64,000 nucleotides of DNA. Source: Phocaeicola fibrisolvens (GTDB lineage Bacteria; Bacteroidota; Bacteroidia; Bacteroidales; Bacteroidaceae). The stretch is from the NCBI RefSeq assembly GCF_025567125.1, contig NZ_JAOQJI010000014.1, forward strand, positions 1 to 64,000. Reading direction: 5' to 3'. Positions 24,597 through 32,434 of the stretch are shown piece by piece. The first letter of the stretch is position 1. Each line of letters begins with the position of its first letter. The notes under the pieces are model-generated. The model saw nothing but the letters and a program-made list of their open reading frames with translations, did not search any database and was not told the origin of the DNA. A program made the translations under genes and the position numbers.

Positions 24597-25103
24597 ATGA
24601 GCAAAGAGACACTGACATCGACCTTCACTGATTTGAGAAAGAATTTTCTCAGATTGGCAATGCGTTTTCTTCCCAATAGAGAGGATGCCGATGACGCATT
24701 GCAGGAGGCTTTCTTCCGCTTGTGGAAACATGCAGACCGGATTGACTCGCGCGAAGAGGCAGAAGCTCTTACGGTTGCTACGGTGAAGAACCTGTGCATT
24801 GACGTCCTGCGTAAAAAGGAGCATCTGCCTACGGTGGAACTGGACGAACGCCGGGACGAATCTGTGACTGATTCGGCTGACGAGATTCTGGAGAAAGAAG
24901 AACGTTTCCGTGCGGTGGAACGTATCATTGCACAGAGGTTGACACCGCTTCAGCAACAGATTTTGCGGATGAAAGAGTATGAAGGGAGAAAATACAATGA
25001 AATAGCCGATATACTGGGTATGCAAGAACCGGCAGTACGTATGCAACTGTCGAGGGCGAGAAAGGAAATCAGAGAATGTTATTTAAAACAGATGGAACGA
25101 TGA
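24597..25103 (+). CDS. ECF-type RNA polymerase sigma factor
   Basis: 168-residue sigma-70 family factor with region 2 (LRKNFLRLAMRFLPNREDADDALQEAFFRLWKHAD, the usual DALQEAFFRLW helix) and region 4 (LTPLQQQILRMKEYEGRKYNEIADILGMQEPAVRMQLSRARKEIRE, a helix-turn-helix). It recruits RNA polymerase to a regulon unknown here. The ATG at 24597 gives the normal family start; the in-frame extension upstream is hydrophobic and not sigma-like. The stop overlaps the next gene's start (ATGA at 25100-25103), typical of a sigma/anti-sigma pair. Confidence 0.92.
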   Translation: MSKETLTSTFTDLRKNFLRLAMRFLPNREDADDALQEAFFRLWKHADRIDSREEAEALTVATVKNLCIDVLRKKEHLPTVELDERRDESVTDSADEILEKEERFRAVERIIAQRLTPLQQQILRMKEYEGRKYNEIADILGMQEPAVRMQLSRARKEIRECYLKQMER

Positions 25104-25570
25104 AAAAATACGAACGTACTATCCCACAATGGAAAGAACTGGCCAGACGTTATTTCGAGGCTGAAACAACAGAGGCCGAGGAGGAAGCGCTGGCACGCTT
25201 TCTGGCTACTCCTGCCGCGCAAGTCAAGGAATTCGATGAACTTCGTGCCGTGATGGGGTATGCCGCTACCGGACGTGCCCTATATGGCAGGCGGCGCACA
25301 CGAGGCATGCGGTTGCGGTATTATGCGGCGGCAGCAGTGGCAGGTCTCATCGTACTGACCACTGCCTGGCAGTTGACGGAAAGTGCAGATGTATGTGTGG
25401 CTTACATCAACGGACAGCGCTGTACCGACAAGGAAGTGGTGCTTTCCGAAGCCCTGAAGTCGATAGAAAAGGTGAGTCACCGCTCTTCCGAAGAAACAGT
25501 TCAGAGTCAGTTGTCGGATATATTCCAGACGCTGGAAGAGGGAGAAACGGAATCGGTTGACAAGGAATGA
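25100..25570 (+). CDS. Putative anti-sigma membrane protein
   Basis: 156 residues. The cytoplasmic N-terminus (ARRYFEAETTEAEEEALARFL) has the look of small anti-sigma factors, followed by one transmembrane segment (about residues 72-90, YYAAAAVAGLIVLTTAW) and a periplasmic tail of about 65 residues with two Cys (VCVAYINGQRC). Overlap with the sigma gene at both the sequence and operon level supports an anti-sigma role. It is much shorter than FecR-type regulators and has no FecR domain, so the signal is probably not TonB-linked. The function is inferred from position and topology. Confidence 0.7.
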   Translation: MKKYERTIPQWKELARRYFEAETTEAEEEALARFLATPAAQVKEFDELRAVMGYAATGRALYGRRRTRGMRLRYYAAAAVAGLIVLTTAWQLTESADVCVAYINGQRCTDKEVVLSEALKSIEKVSHRSSEETVQSQLSDIFQTLEEGETESVDKE

Positions 25571-26043
25571 ATAGAATAATAGGAGAAGACGATATGATAA
25601 GACGAAGGATTATACTATGGATGTGCCTGCTGGCTGTGCTGCCCGTGTGTGCACAGAAAGGAATGCATGTGGAAGACTTGTTTGGGAGTCGCTTCAAGCA
25701 CGATAAACAGGCCGTGGAGGTCCTTATCAAAGGAAGGGAATTGAAAAAATATCATCTTACACTTTTCCGCAGCCTGACGATAACCGATGAACCGGTTGTG
25801 TCGGAAGAGATAGAGGCATTGGTAGGCTTGGATGCCCAAACCGCAGTCGACAAGGAAGTGGGTAAGGTCGGGAAGAGGCTGTACTACGGTTTCTACTGCT
25901 TTCCGGCACAGGACGATAACTACCGCTATCTGTTTTATCGGAATGCTGCGGTAGCTCCTGGCAGCAGCAAGAAGATGGAGGTGACCGTGGTGTATATGGA
26001 AGGAAAAATCACGCTGGAAGAGTTGAAACGGATGTTTAAATAA
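25567..26043 (+). CDS. Small exported protein of the sigma operon
   Basis: 158 residues with a signal peptide ending near LPVCAQKGM. The mature part has a conserved-looking block HVEDLFGSRFKHDKQAVEVLIKGRELKKYHLTLFRSLTI, then strands around YYGFYCFPAQDDNYRYLFYRN, and ends EELKRMFK. I cannot assign it firmly; it resembles small DUF4252/DUF6108-type proteins seen beside Bacteroides sigma factors. It starts by ATGA overlap with the anti-sigma gene; an alternative start nine codons in (MIRRR) would give a cleaner signal peptide. Confidence 0.65.
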   Translation: MNRIIGEDDMIRRRIILWMCLLAVLPVCAQKGMHVEDLFGSRFKHDKQAVEVLIKGRELKKYHLTLFRSLTITDEPVVSEEIEALVGLDAQTAVDKEVGKVGKRLYYGFYCFPAQDDNYRYLFYRNAAVAPGSSKKMEVTVVYMEGKITLEELKRMFK

Positions 26044-26080
26044 AGAAAAACAAACAAAATACGATAAGAAACATGAAAAA

Positions 26081-26959
26081 ATGATTTTGCTGGTGGTCAC
26101 CTTGCTGACCGCAGTGGGCGGATACGCCGAGACCGAAGATTCGCTGAAGGTGGAAAATGTGATGTGTATACAGAAACCTGAGCAGGTGAAGATTACCGAA
26201 TCGGGCAGTCGTTTCACAGTAGAAGTGGAGGGGAAGGAAGATAATCCGAATTTCCGTTATGTCCGTGAGGTGGAGATGTCTTCCTCAGACGTGTCGGTGA
26301 CAAAGGAACGTAGCGGCAACTGGGACTTCCACATTCCGTTCAGAAAGCGGACGTCGGAACGGAGGCATCACCAGAACCAGCTGGTGTTGAAAAACCTGAA
26401 GATAGGACTTTCCTGCGTACAGGGTGCTCCCGAGAACATGGATGTCAGCATGGGGTCGTCGTGGGAAATTACCACTCCTACCTTAGGATGGGAGTGTTAT
26501 CCGTGGGCTACGGAGACTTCTTTTTCCATTGGAGTGGCCTGCAGCTGGCGTAATTACCGGATGACCGGCAAGCAGCGTTTTATAAAAGAGGAGGGACGAG
26601 ACATGACTGTGGGACCTTATCCTAAAGGGGCCGATATTCAGTTCTCGCGTATCAAAGTGTTCAGTTGGGCTGTTCCGGTGATGCTGACTCATAAGACAAA
26701 GCGTAATTTCAATTTCAGTTTGGGAGCCATTGTCAACTTCAACACGCATGCCAGCCTGAAAACGCGGTATAAGTTGGATGGAAAGGAGTATAAACAGACC
26801 GACAGCAATATCCACCAGACTCCGGTGACCGTTGACTTTCAGGCATCCCTCGGCTATAAAGCCATCGGCTTTTATGTGAAATACAGTCCTTGCAAAGTGC
26901 TTGATTCTACCTACGGCCCAGAATTCAGTGCGTTGTCCGTGGGTATCGTCTTGTTCTGA
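26081..26959 (+). CDS. Outer-membrane beta-barrel protein of the sigma operon
   Basis: 292 residues. A short signal sequence (MILLVVTLLTAVGGYAETED) is followed by a polar region and barrel-like strands (SFSIGVACSWRNYRM, AVPVMLTHKTKRNFNFSLGAIVNF, VDFQASLGYKAIGFYVKYSP), ending in a final strand with terminal Phe (LSVGIVLF). The start lies directly after a tiny in-frame-shifted ATG AAA AAA TGA, whose stop overlaps the true ATG (ATGA). It is the last gene of the ECF operon and ends before a strong terminator shared with valS. The function is unknown; it may be the output or the sensor of the sigma system. Confidence 0.7.
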   Translation: MILLVVTLLTAVGGYAETEDSLKVENVMCIQKPEQVKITESGSRFTVEVEGKEDNPNFRYVREVEMSSSDVSVTKERSGNWDFHIPFRKRTSERRHHQNQLVLKNLKIGLSCVQGAPENMDVSMGSSWEITTPTLGWECYPWATETSFSIGVACSWRNYRMTGKQRFIKEEGRDMTVGPYPKGADIQFSRIKVFSWAVPVMLTHKTKRNFNFSLGAIVNFNTHASLKTRYKLDGKEYKQTDSNIHQTPVTVDFQASLGYKAIGFYVKYSPCKVLDSTYGPEFSALSVGIVLF

Positions 26960-26973
26960 ACCGATGAAAGTAA

Positions 26974-27040
26974 GCCCCGTTCTGAGCTGCCGTTACCAGT
27001 TTTGTCTTGCGTAACGGTTGTTCAGGACGGGGCGTGTTTT
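26974..27040. terminator. Bidirectional terminator between the sigma operon and valS
   Basis: A stem of about 23 bp pairs 26974-26996 (GCCCCGTTCTGAGC...) with 27011-27033, with a few G-T pairs or mismatches, followed by GTGTTTT on the plus strand. Confidence 0.85.
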
Positions 27041-27054
27041 ATAGAAACTGCGCG

Positions 27055-29733
27055 TTAGCGTTTCAATGCCGCAATGCTTTCTTTCAAAGCGGCAATCTTG
27101 GTTTCAGCGTCAGCTTGTTTCTTGCGTTCCATTTCGATGACGTTGGCCGGAGCCTTGCTGACAAACTTTTCGTTGCTCAGCTTTTTCAATACGCTCTGCA
27201 GGAATCCTTCCTGGTATTTCAGGTCAGCTTCCAGCTTCTTCAGCTCTTCTTCCACGTTAATCAGGTTGCCCAGAGGTACGGCATATTCAGTAGTACCTAC
27301 CATGAAGGCGGCTGCTCCGTCCGACTTGCTGGCTACCTGCTTGATTCCCGACAAGTTGCAGAGTTTGGCAATGACAGAAGTGAACTCGGCTACCGGATTT
27401 TCTCCGATAACTTCCAATGTCAGAGCTTCTTTCTGTGCGATGTTCTTCTGCAAACGGATGGTACGGATACCACTGATGACTTCCTTCACGGCTTCAAAGC
27501 GGGCAATCAGGGCCTCGTCGTACGGCATGTCTTTTACGAGGGTCTGCGTCATGATGCTTTCGCCCGGCTGACGGTCGTAAATGTGCTGCCACAATTCCTC
27601 CGTGATGAACGGCATGAACGGATGCAGAAGTTTCAGCAAGGTTTCGAAGAAGGCCAGGGTCTTTTCGTAAGTGGTCTTGTCGATGGGCTGTCCGTAAGCC
27701 GGTTTCACCATTTCCAGGTACCAGCTGGAGAATTCGTCCCAGAACAGTTTGTATACAGCCATCAGGGCCTCGCTCAGACGGTATTTGCCAAACAGGTCAT
27801 TGACTTCCTCTGCGGTCTTCGCCAGCATGGAGTCGAACCATTCGGTCGCAAGTTTTGCATATTCCGGCTGTTCGATGTCGGCCACCTGCCAGCCTTTTAC
27901 CAGACGGAAGGCGTTCCATATCTTGTTGTTGAAGTTACGTCCTTGTTCGCACAGGGCCTCGTCGAAGAGGATGTCGTTTCCGGCAGGAGCTGCCAGCATC
28001 ATTCCCATACGTACGCCATCGGCACCATATTGGTCAATCAGTTCCAAGGGGTCGGGAGAGTTACCGAGTGACTTGGACATCTTGCGGCCCAGCTTGTCGC
28101 GCACGATACCGGTGAAATATACGTTGCGGAACGGCATGTCGCCCATGTATTCGTAACCGGCCATGATCATACGGGCTACCCAGAAGAAGATGATATCCGG
28201 TCCGGTTACCAAGTCGGAAGTCGGGTAGTAGTATTTGATTTCCTCGTTGCCCGGGTTGTTGATGCCGTCGAACAACGAAATCGGCCACAACCAGGAAGAG
28301 AACCAAGTGTCGAGGCAGTCATCCTCCTGACGCAGGTCTTCCAGTTTCAGGTTGGCATCGCCCGTCTTTTCTTTGGCCAGTTCCAGTGCCTGTTCCGGTG
28401 TTTCGGCTACCACGAAGCCGCCTTTCGGCAGGTAGTAGGCCGGGATACGGTGTCCCCACCACAGCTGACGGCTGATACACCAGTCCTTGATGTTTTCCAG
28501 CCAGTTGCGGTAAGTGTTCTTGTATTTGGCAGGGTAGAACTTCAGTTCGTCGTTCATTACCGGCGGCAAAGCCATGTCGGCAAAGTGCTGCATCTTCAGG
28601 AACCACTGCATGGACAGTTTCGGTTCGATGGCCACGTTGGTACGTTCAGAGAAACCTACCTTATTGGTATAGGCTTCCACCTTTTCCAGCAGTCCGGCAG
28701 CATCCAGGTCTTTTTCAATCTGCGCGCGCACGTCGAAGCGGTCCATGCCTACATACAGGCCGGCAGCTTCGCTCAGTGTACCGTTGTCGTTGAAGATGTC
28801 GATGGAAGGCAGGTTGTATTTTTCTCCCAGCATGTAGTCGTTCACGTCGTGTGCCGGAGTCACTTTCAAGCATCCGGTACCGAATTCAATGTCTACGTAG
28901 CTGTCTTCAATTACCGGAATGACACGTCCTACCAGCGGCACGATGACCTTCTTGCCTTTCAGCCACTGGTTCTTCGGGTCTTCCGGGTTGATACACATGG
29001 CCGTATCACCCATGATGGTTTCCGGACGGGTGGTAGCAACTACGGCATAACGGCGTCCCTGTGCATCGCGGTGTACTACTTCGCCTTCAGCGCCTGTTTC
29101 GCCGCTCATGTCATCATCGGCAATATAATAGCGCAGGTAATACAGCTTGCTGTGTTCCTCTTTGTAGATAACCTCTTCGTCTGAAAGGGCAGTCAGTGCT
29201 TTCGGGTCCCAGTTCACCATACGTACGCCGCGGTAAATCAGTCCCTTGTTATACAAATCCACGAATACCTTGATGACACTCTTGCTGCGGGTTTCATCCA
29301 TGGTGAAGGCCGTGCGGTCCCAGTCGCACGATGCACCCAGCTTGCGGAGCTGTTTCAGGATGATGCCTCCGTGTTCTTCGGTCCATGCCCAGGCATGTTT
29401 CAGGAACTCTTCTCGGGTAAGGTCTGTCTTTTTGATGCCCTGTTGTGCCAGACGGTTTACCACTTTTGCTTCCGTAGCAATGGAAGCGTGGTCCGTACCC
29501 GGTACCCAGCATGCATTTTTTCCCATCATGCGGGCACGTCTTACAAGAATATCCTGAATGGTATTGTTCAGCATGTGTCCCATGTGGAGTACTCCGGTCA
29601 CGTTAGGAGGAGGAATGACGACGGTGTAAGGTTCACGTCCGTCGGGTTTAGAACTGAAAAGTTTGTGGTCCAACCAGTATTGGTACCATTTTCCCTCCAC
29701 GTCAGCGGGATTGTACTTACTTGCTAATTCCAT
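27055..29733 (-). CDS. valS: Valyl-tRNA synthetase
   Basis: 892-residue class I aminoacyl-tRNA synthetase charging tRNA-Val. The class signatures are PPPNVTGVLHMGHMLNN (HIGH variant) and RKMSKSLGNSPDP (KMSKS). The editing (CP1) domain with VVATTRPETIMGDTA is present, as are the tRNA-binding and anticodon domains and the C-terminal coiled coil (VEEELKKLEADLKYQEGFLQ and KAPANVIEMERKKQADAETKIAALKESIAALK). The start MELASKYNPADVEGKWYQYW was chosen over a longer ORF whose first 23 residues are not family-like. It is a single transcription unit. Confidence 0.97.
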   Translation of the reverse strand: MELASKYNPADVEGKWYQYWLDHKLFSSKPDGREPYTVVIPPPNVTGVLHMGHMLNNTIQDILVRRARMMGKNACWVPGTDHASIATEAKVVNRLAQQGIKKTDLTREEFLKHAWAWTEEHGGIILKQLRKLGASCDWDRTAFTMDETRSKSVIKVFVDLYNKGLIYRGVRMVNWDPKALTALSDEEVIYKEEHSKLYYLRYYIADDDMSGETGAEGEVVHRDAQGRRYAVVATTRPETIMGDTAMCINPEDPKNQWLKGKKVIVPLVGRVIPVIEDSYVDIEFGTGCLKVTPAHDVNDYMLGEKYNLPSIDIFNDNGTLSEAAGLYVGMDRFDVRAQIEKDLDAAGLLEKVEAYTNKVGFSERTNVAIEPKLSMQWFLKMQHFADMALPPVMNDELKFYPAKYKNTYRNWLENIKDWCISRQLWWGHRIPAYYLPKGGFVVAETPEQALELAKEKTGDANLKLEDLRQEDDCLDTWFSSWLWPISLFDGINNPGNEEIKYYYPTSDLVTGPDIIFFWVARMIMAGYEYMGDMPFRNVYFTGIVRDKLGRKMSKSLGNSPDPLELIDQYGADGVRMGMMLAAPAGNDILFDEALCEQGRNFNNKIWNAFRLVKGWQVADIEQPEYAKLATEWFDSMLAKTAEEVNDLFGKYRLSEALMAVYKLFWDEFSSWYLEMVKPAYGQPIDKTTYEKTLAFFETLLKLLHPFMPFITEELWQHIYDRQPGESIMTQTLVKDMPYDEALIARFEAVKEVISGIRTIRLQKNIAQKEALTLEVIGENPVAEFTSVIAKLCNLSGIKQVASKSDGAAAFMVGTTEYAVPLGNLINVEEELKKLEADLKYQEGFLQSVLKKLSNEKFVSKAPANVIEMERKKQADAETKIAALKESIAALKR

Positions 29734-29920
29734 GGTTATAATTATCTTTATTATATGTATATGTTTATCGTAATAATCGGGTGCAAAAATAATAAAACTC
29801 ATTGGATTTTAGGGGAGGTTCGCTCGAAAACTTCATGAGGCGTTGTCCGATGTGGCCGGGTAGTCAGTTTCAGGCCTTTTAAGTTGTGTGATTTATTGGG
29901 GGGTATCCGTCATTTTTGCG

Positions 29921-29928
29921 TACCTTTG
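29921..29928 (+). promoter_or_regulatory. Promoter -7 element of the NifX-like gene
   Basis: TACCTTTG, 33 bp before the start codon. An AAGGA ribosome-binding site lies just before the ATG. Confidence 0.65.
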
Positions 29929-29960
29929 TGCCGGAATATTTATTAAATCAATCAAGGAAA

Positions 29961-30338
29961 ATGAGAAAAATAGCTTTACCGACTAGGAACGGAGTGGTGG
30001 ATGACCATTTCGGGCATTGTGAATTTTATACGATTTTTACGGTGAATGAGGATAACTGCATCACTCGTACACAGGTACTTCCTTCTCCGCAGGGGTGTGG
30101 CTGCAAATCGGACATTGCTTCCAGATTACAGGAAGACGGAGTTACCGTGATGTTGGCTGGAAACATGGGAGCCGGTGCATTGGCCAAGCTGTCGGCTTGT
30201 GGCATTACGGTAATCCGGGGTTGTCAGGGTTCGGTGATGCAGGTGGCTGAGGATTATCTGGCTGGAAAGATACAGGATTCCGGAGTGGGATGCGACCATC
30301 ACCATGAGGATGGAACACATCAGTGTTCACACCATTAA
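29961..30338 (+). CDS. NifX/NifB-like iron-molybdenum cluster-binding protein
   Basis: 125-residue small cytoplasmic protein of the dinitrogenase iron-molybdenum cofactor-binding family. The fold markers are KIALPTRNGVVDDHFGHCEFYTIF, VMLAGNMGAGALAKLSACGITVIRGCQG and VAEDYLAGK. It carries CGCKSD, which fits metal-cluster binding. The C-terminus is an unusual His-rich tail (CDHHHEDGTHQCSHH). No nif genes are nearby, so the role is probably in general metal or cluster handling. It stands alone. Confidence 0.88.
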   Translation: MRKIALPTRNGVVDDHFGHCEFYTIFTVNEDNCITRTQVLPSPQGCGCKSDIASRLQEDGVTVMLAGNMGAGALAKLSACGITVIRGCQGSVMQVAEDYLAGKIQDSGVGCDHHHEDGTHQCSHH

Positions 30339-30388
30339 TTCCTTTTCCTTTTATATCTAGAGTGAAATGAAAGGGTATTATCTCTGTC

Positions 30389-30472
30389 CCACACTGTGAA
30401 ATACAAAAACCACACTGTGGAATATATATTTCACACTGTGAAATACAAATTTCACAATGTGGGACAGAAAAT
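30389..30472. repeat. 21-bp tandem repeat array, four units
   Basis: Four exact 21-bp steps (30389, 30410, 30431, 30452), each built on YCACACTGTGRAATA. The core CACACTGTG is nearly self-complementary. The whole array is also an imperfect inverted repeat: 30383-30402 (starting TCTGTCCCACACTGTG) pairs with 30449-30468. Spacing is close to two DNA turns. No coding potential and no spacers were seen. Confidence 0.85.
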
Positions 30473-30547
30473 TCCCGCTGAGGCTTGAAAGAAAAGAATG
30501 AAGCATTTAAAAGAATGAGAGGTCAGTCCTTCATTCAATAAAATTCG

Positions 30548-30555
30548 TATCTTTG
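30548..30555 (+). promoter_or_regulatory. Promoter -7 element of the metallophosphoesterase gene
   Basis: TATCTTTG followed by TG, 25 bp before the chosen start codon at 30580. No clear -33 element. Confidence 0.6.
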
Positions 30556-30579
30556 TGATTGATTTTCAAGCATACTTTT

Positions 30580-32253
30580 ATGAATAGGATTATTTTCTTG
30601 TTGCTGGCAGCCGTTTTAGGGGGAATGACGCTGACGGGCAACGCACAGACACAGATTGCGTTTATATCGGACGCACATATTCAGGACATTGACGGGCATC
30701 CCGAACGGGTACGTTCCATGGAGGTACAGGTACAGTCTACCCGTTTGTTCAACGAAAATTATTATGCATTTCTGACTGCGTTGGACGACGTAGCCCGGAG
30801 AAACATCCGCTTGGTGGTCTTGTCGGGCGACCTGACCGACAATGGGCAGTTTTTCAACCAGCAAAAGGTGAAAGAGATTCTCGACGGTTATACTCGTCGG
30901 AAGGGAATGCGGTTTTTTGTCACTACCGGCAATCATGATCCGGCACTTCCGTTTGGACTGAAACAGAAGAATGCGAACTATCTGGCTGCCGACGGCACTC
31001 GGGTGACGCGGGAAGATTCGTGTGCCGGTTATGCCGACCAGATGAAGTGTTACGCCACATTCGGCTTTTTCCCGCAAAAGGAATACCGATATTGGGAAAC
31101 CCCATTCACTTCCTATACGTATGAAAAATACAGTTATAAAGAGGCGCAGAAGGAAGGGGGGCTCGAAAGGAGAACCTATACTTTGTGCGATTCGCTGACT
31201 GCAATAGATGCCAGTTATCTGGTGGAGCCGATAGACGGACTCTGGTTGCTGGCTATCGACGGGGGAGCCTATCTGCCGAAAGAAATGAAAGAAGGAAAGA
31301 TGGTGTACCAAGGTTCCAGTATAGGATATAATAATGTATTGGCACATAAAGCCTTTTTATTGCCGTGGGTACGGAAGGTAGTGGCCGAAGCCCGGCGATT
31401 GCATAAAACGCTGGTCACCTTTTCACATTATCCGCTGGTGGATTTCAACGACGGCGTGTCGGACTACGTGAAGAAGATATGGGGCAACCGTCGTTTCGAC
31501 TTGGACCGTGTGCCGGAAGCGGAGGTGAGCGAAGCTTTTCTGGAAGCGGGTATCCGCCTGCATTTTGCCGGACACATGCACGTGAATGACACGGGTATCT
31601 GGGAAGGAAAGGATGGAAAAAAACTTTATAACATACAGATACCTTCGCTGGCCACCTATATGCCGGCCTACAAAATTCTGACTATTGAGCATCCGGAAGA
31701 GTTCCGGGTGGAAACGGTGACGCTCGATTCGGTGGCAGGATTCGCTCAGTTGTTTCCCTTATACCAGGCTGAATACCGTTCGGATTCCTTGAAAGGCCAT
31801 GTGCCGGTGTGGAACAAGGAAATTCTTTCTTCCCGCACGTATCGTGAATTTTGCGATTACCAGTTCCGTGACTTGGTACGTGTGCGTTTCATTCCGCGCG
31901 ATTTGCCGGAAAGCTGGAAGCCTTACCTGAAGTTTACGGGGGCTCGCTTGCTGCAGGAAGTGGCCGGGGAGGACAAATCGGCGGAGGCCGAGTGGACGCG
32001 ATGGTGCATGGAAGACATGATTCTCGACCTTTATCGCTTGCGTTATGCCGACCAGCTTGCTTTGAGGGATATTCCTTCAGAGCGTTTGGCTGCCTATCGT
32101 TATTTGTTTGATTGTGTGCAGCGTTTTGAGTTTTCTTCGCCGGTAGTGGGGTATGTAAAAGACTTAGCCGTACTTTTTCAGGCTTTCTTGCATGGAGAGC
32201 CTTGCCTGAATTTCAAGATTGACTTGAAAAATGAGGAAATAGTGTCGGAATGA
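30580..32253 (+). CDS. Exported calcineurin-like metallophosphoesterase
   Basis: 557 residues with a signal peptide ending near TLTGNAQTQ. The metallophosphoesterase motifs are in order: ISDAHIQD (D-x-H), LSGDLTDNG (G-D), TTGNHDPA (G-N-H-D), TFSHYPL and FAGHMHVND (G-H-x-H), so the dinuclear metal site is complete. A C-terminal helical region of about 150 residues is of unknown function. The start at 30580 was chosen because it gives the signal peptide. It is the first gene before the SusC/SusD pair and is separated from it by 181 bp, so it may be a PUL member that removes phosphate from an imported or surface glycan (inference). Confidence 0.88.
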   Translation: MNRIIFLLLAAVLGGMTLTGNAQTQIAFISDAHIQDIDGHPERVRSMEVQVQSTRLFNENYYAFLTALDDVARRNIRLVVLSGDLTDNGQFFNQQKVKEILDGYTRRKGMRFFVTTGNHDPALPFGLKQKNANYLAADGTRVTREDSCAGYADQMKCYATFGFFPQKEYRYWETPFTSYTYEKYSYKEAQKEGGLERRTYTLCDSLTAIDASYLVEPIDGLWLLAIDGGAYLPKEMKEGKMVYQGSSIGYNNVLAHKAFLLPWVRKVVAEARRLHKTLVTFSHYPLVDFNDGVSDYVKKIWGNRRFDLDRVPEAEVSEAFLEAGIRLHFAGHMHVNDTGIWEGKDGKKLYNIQIPSLATYMPAYKILTIEHPEEFRVETVTLDSVAGFAQLFPLYQAEYRSDSLKGHVPVWNKEILSSRTYREFCDYQFRDLVRVRFIPRDLPESWKPYLKFTGARLLQEVAGEDKSAEAEWTRWCMEDMILDLYRLRYADQLALRDIPSERLAAYRYLFDCVQRFEFSSPVVGYVKDLAVLFQAFLHGEPCLNFKIDLKNEEIVSE

Positions 32254-32387
32254 GTGCTGTCTGATTTTATCATTGAATTCATTTGTTCTTGTGCTGAGGG
32301 ATGACGGGTAGTGATTCGTCAGTCATTCGATAAGTGTGGTAAATACAATTTTAATGGTTTGGAAATATCTCTGCAACAACGTCGGTC

Positions 32388-32395
32388 TACTTTTG
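32388..32395 (+). promoter_or_regulatory. Possible promoter -7 element of susC
   Basis: TACTTTTG lies 39 bp before the susC start. A conventional -33 element is not obvious, so an additional activator may be needed. Confidence 0.5.
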
Positions 32396-32434
32396 TCCTC
32401 GAAAAATAGATATTTCTAACTAAAAATTTGTATT

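Noticed and set aside
30389..30472. Intrinsic terminator made by the 21-bp array.
   Set aside because: The outer inverted repeat could fold, but no U-run follows on either strand and it lies about 50 bp after the NifX-like stop among regular repeats.
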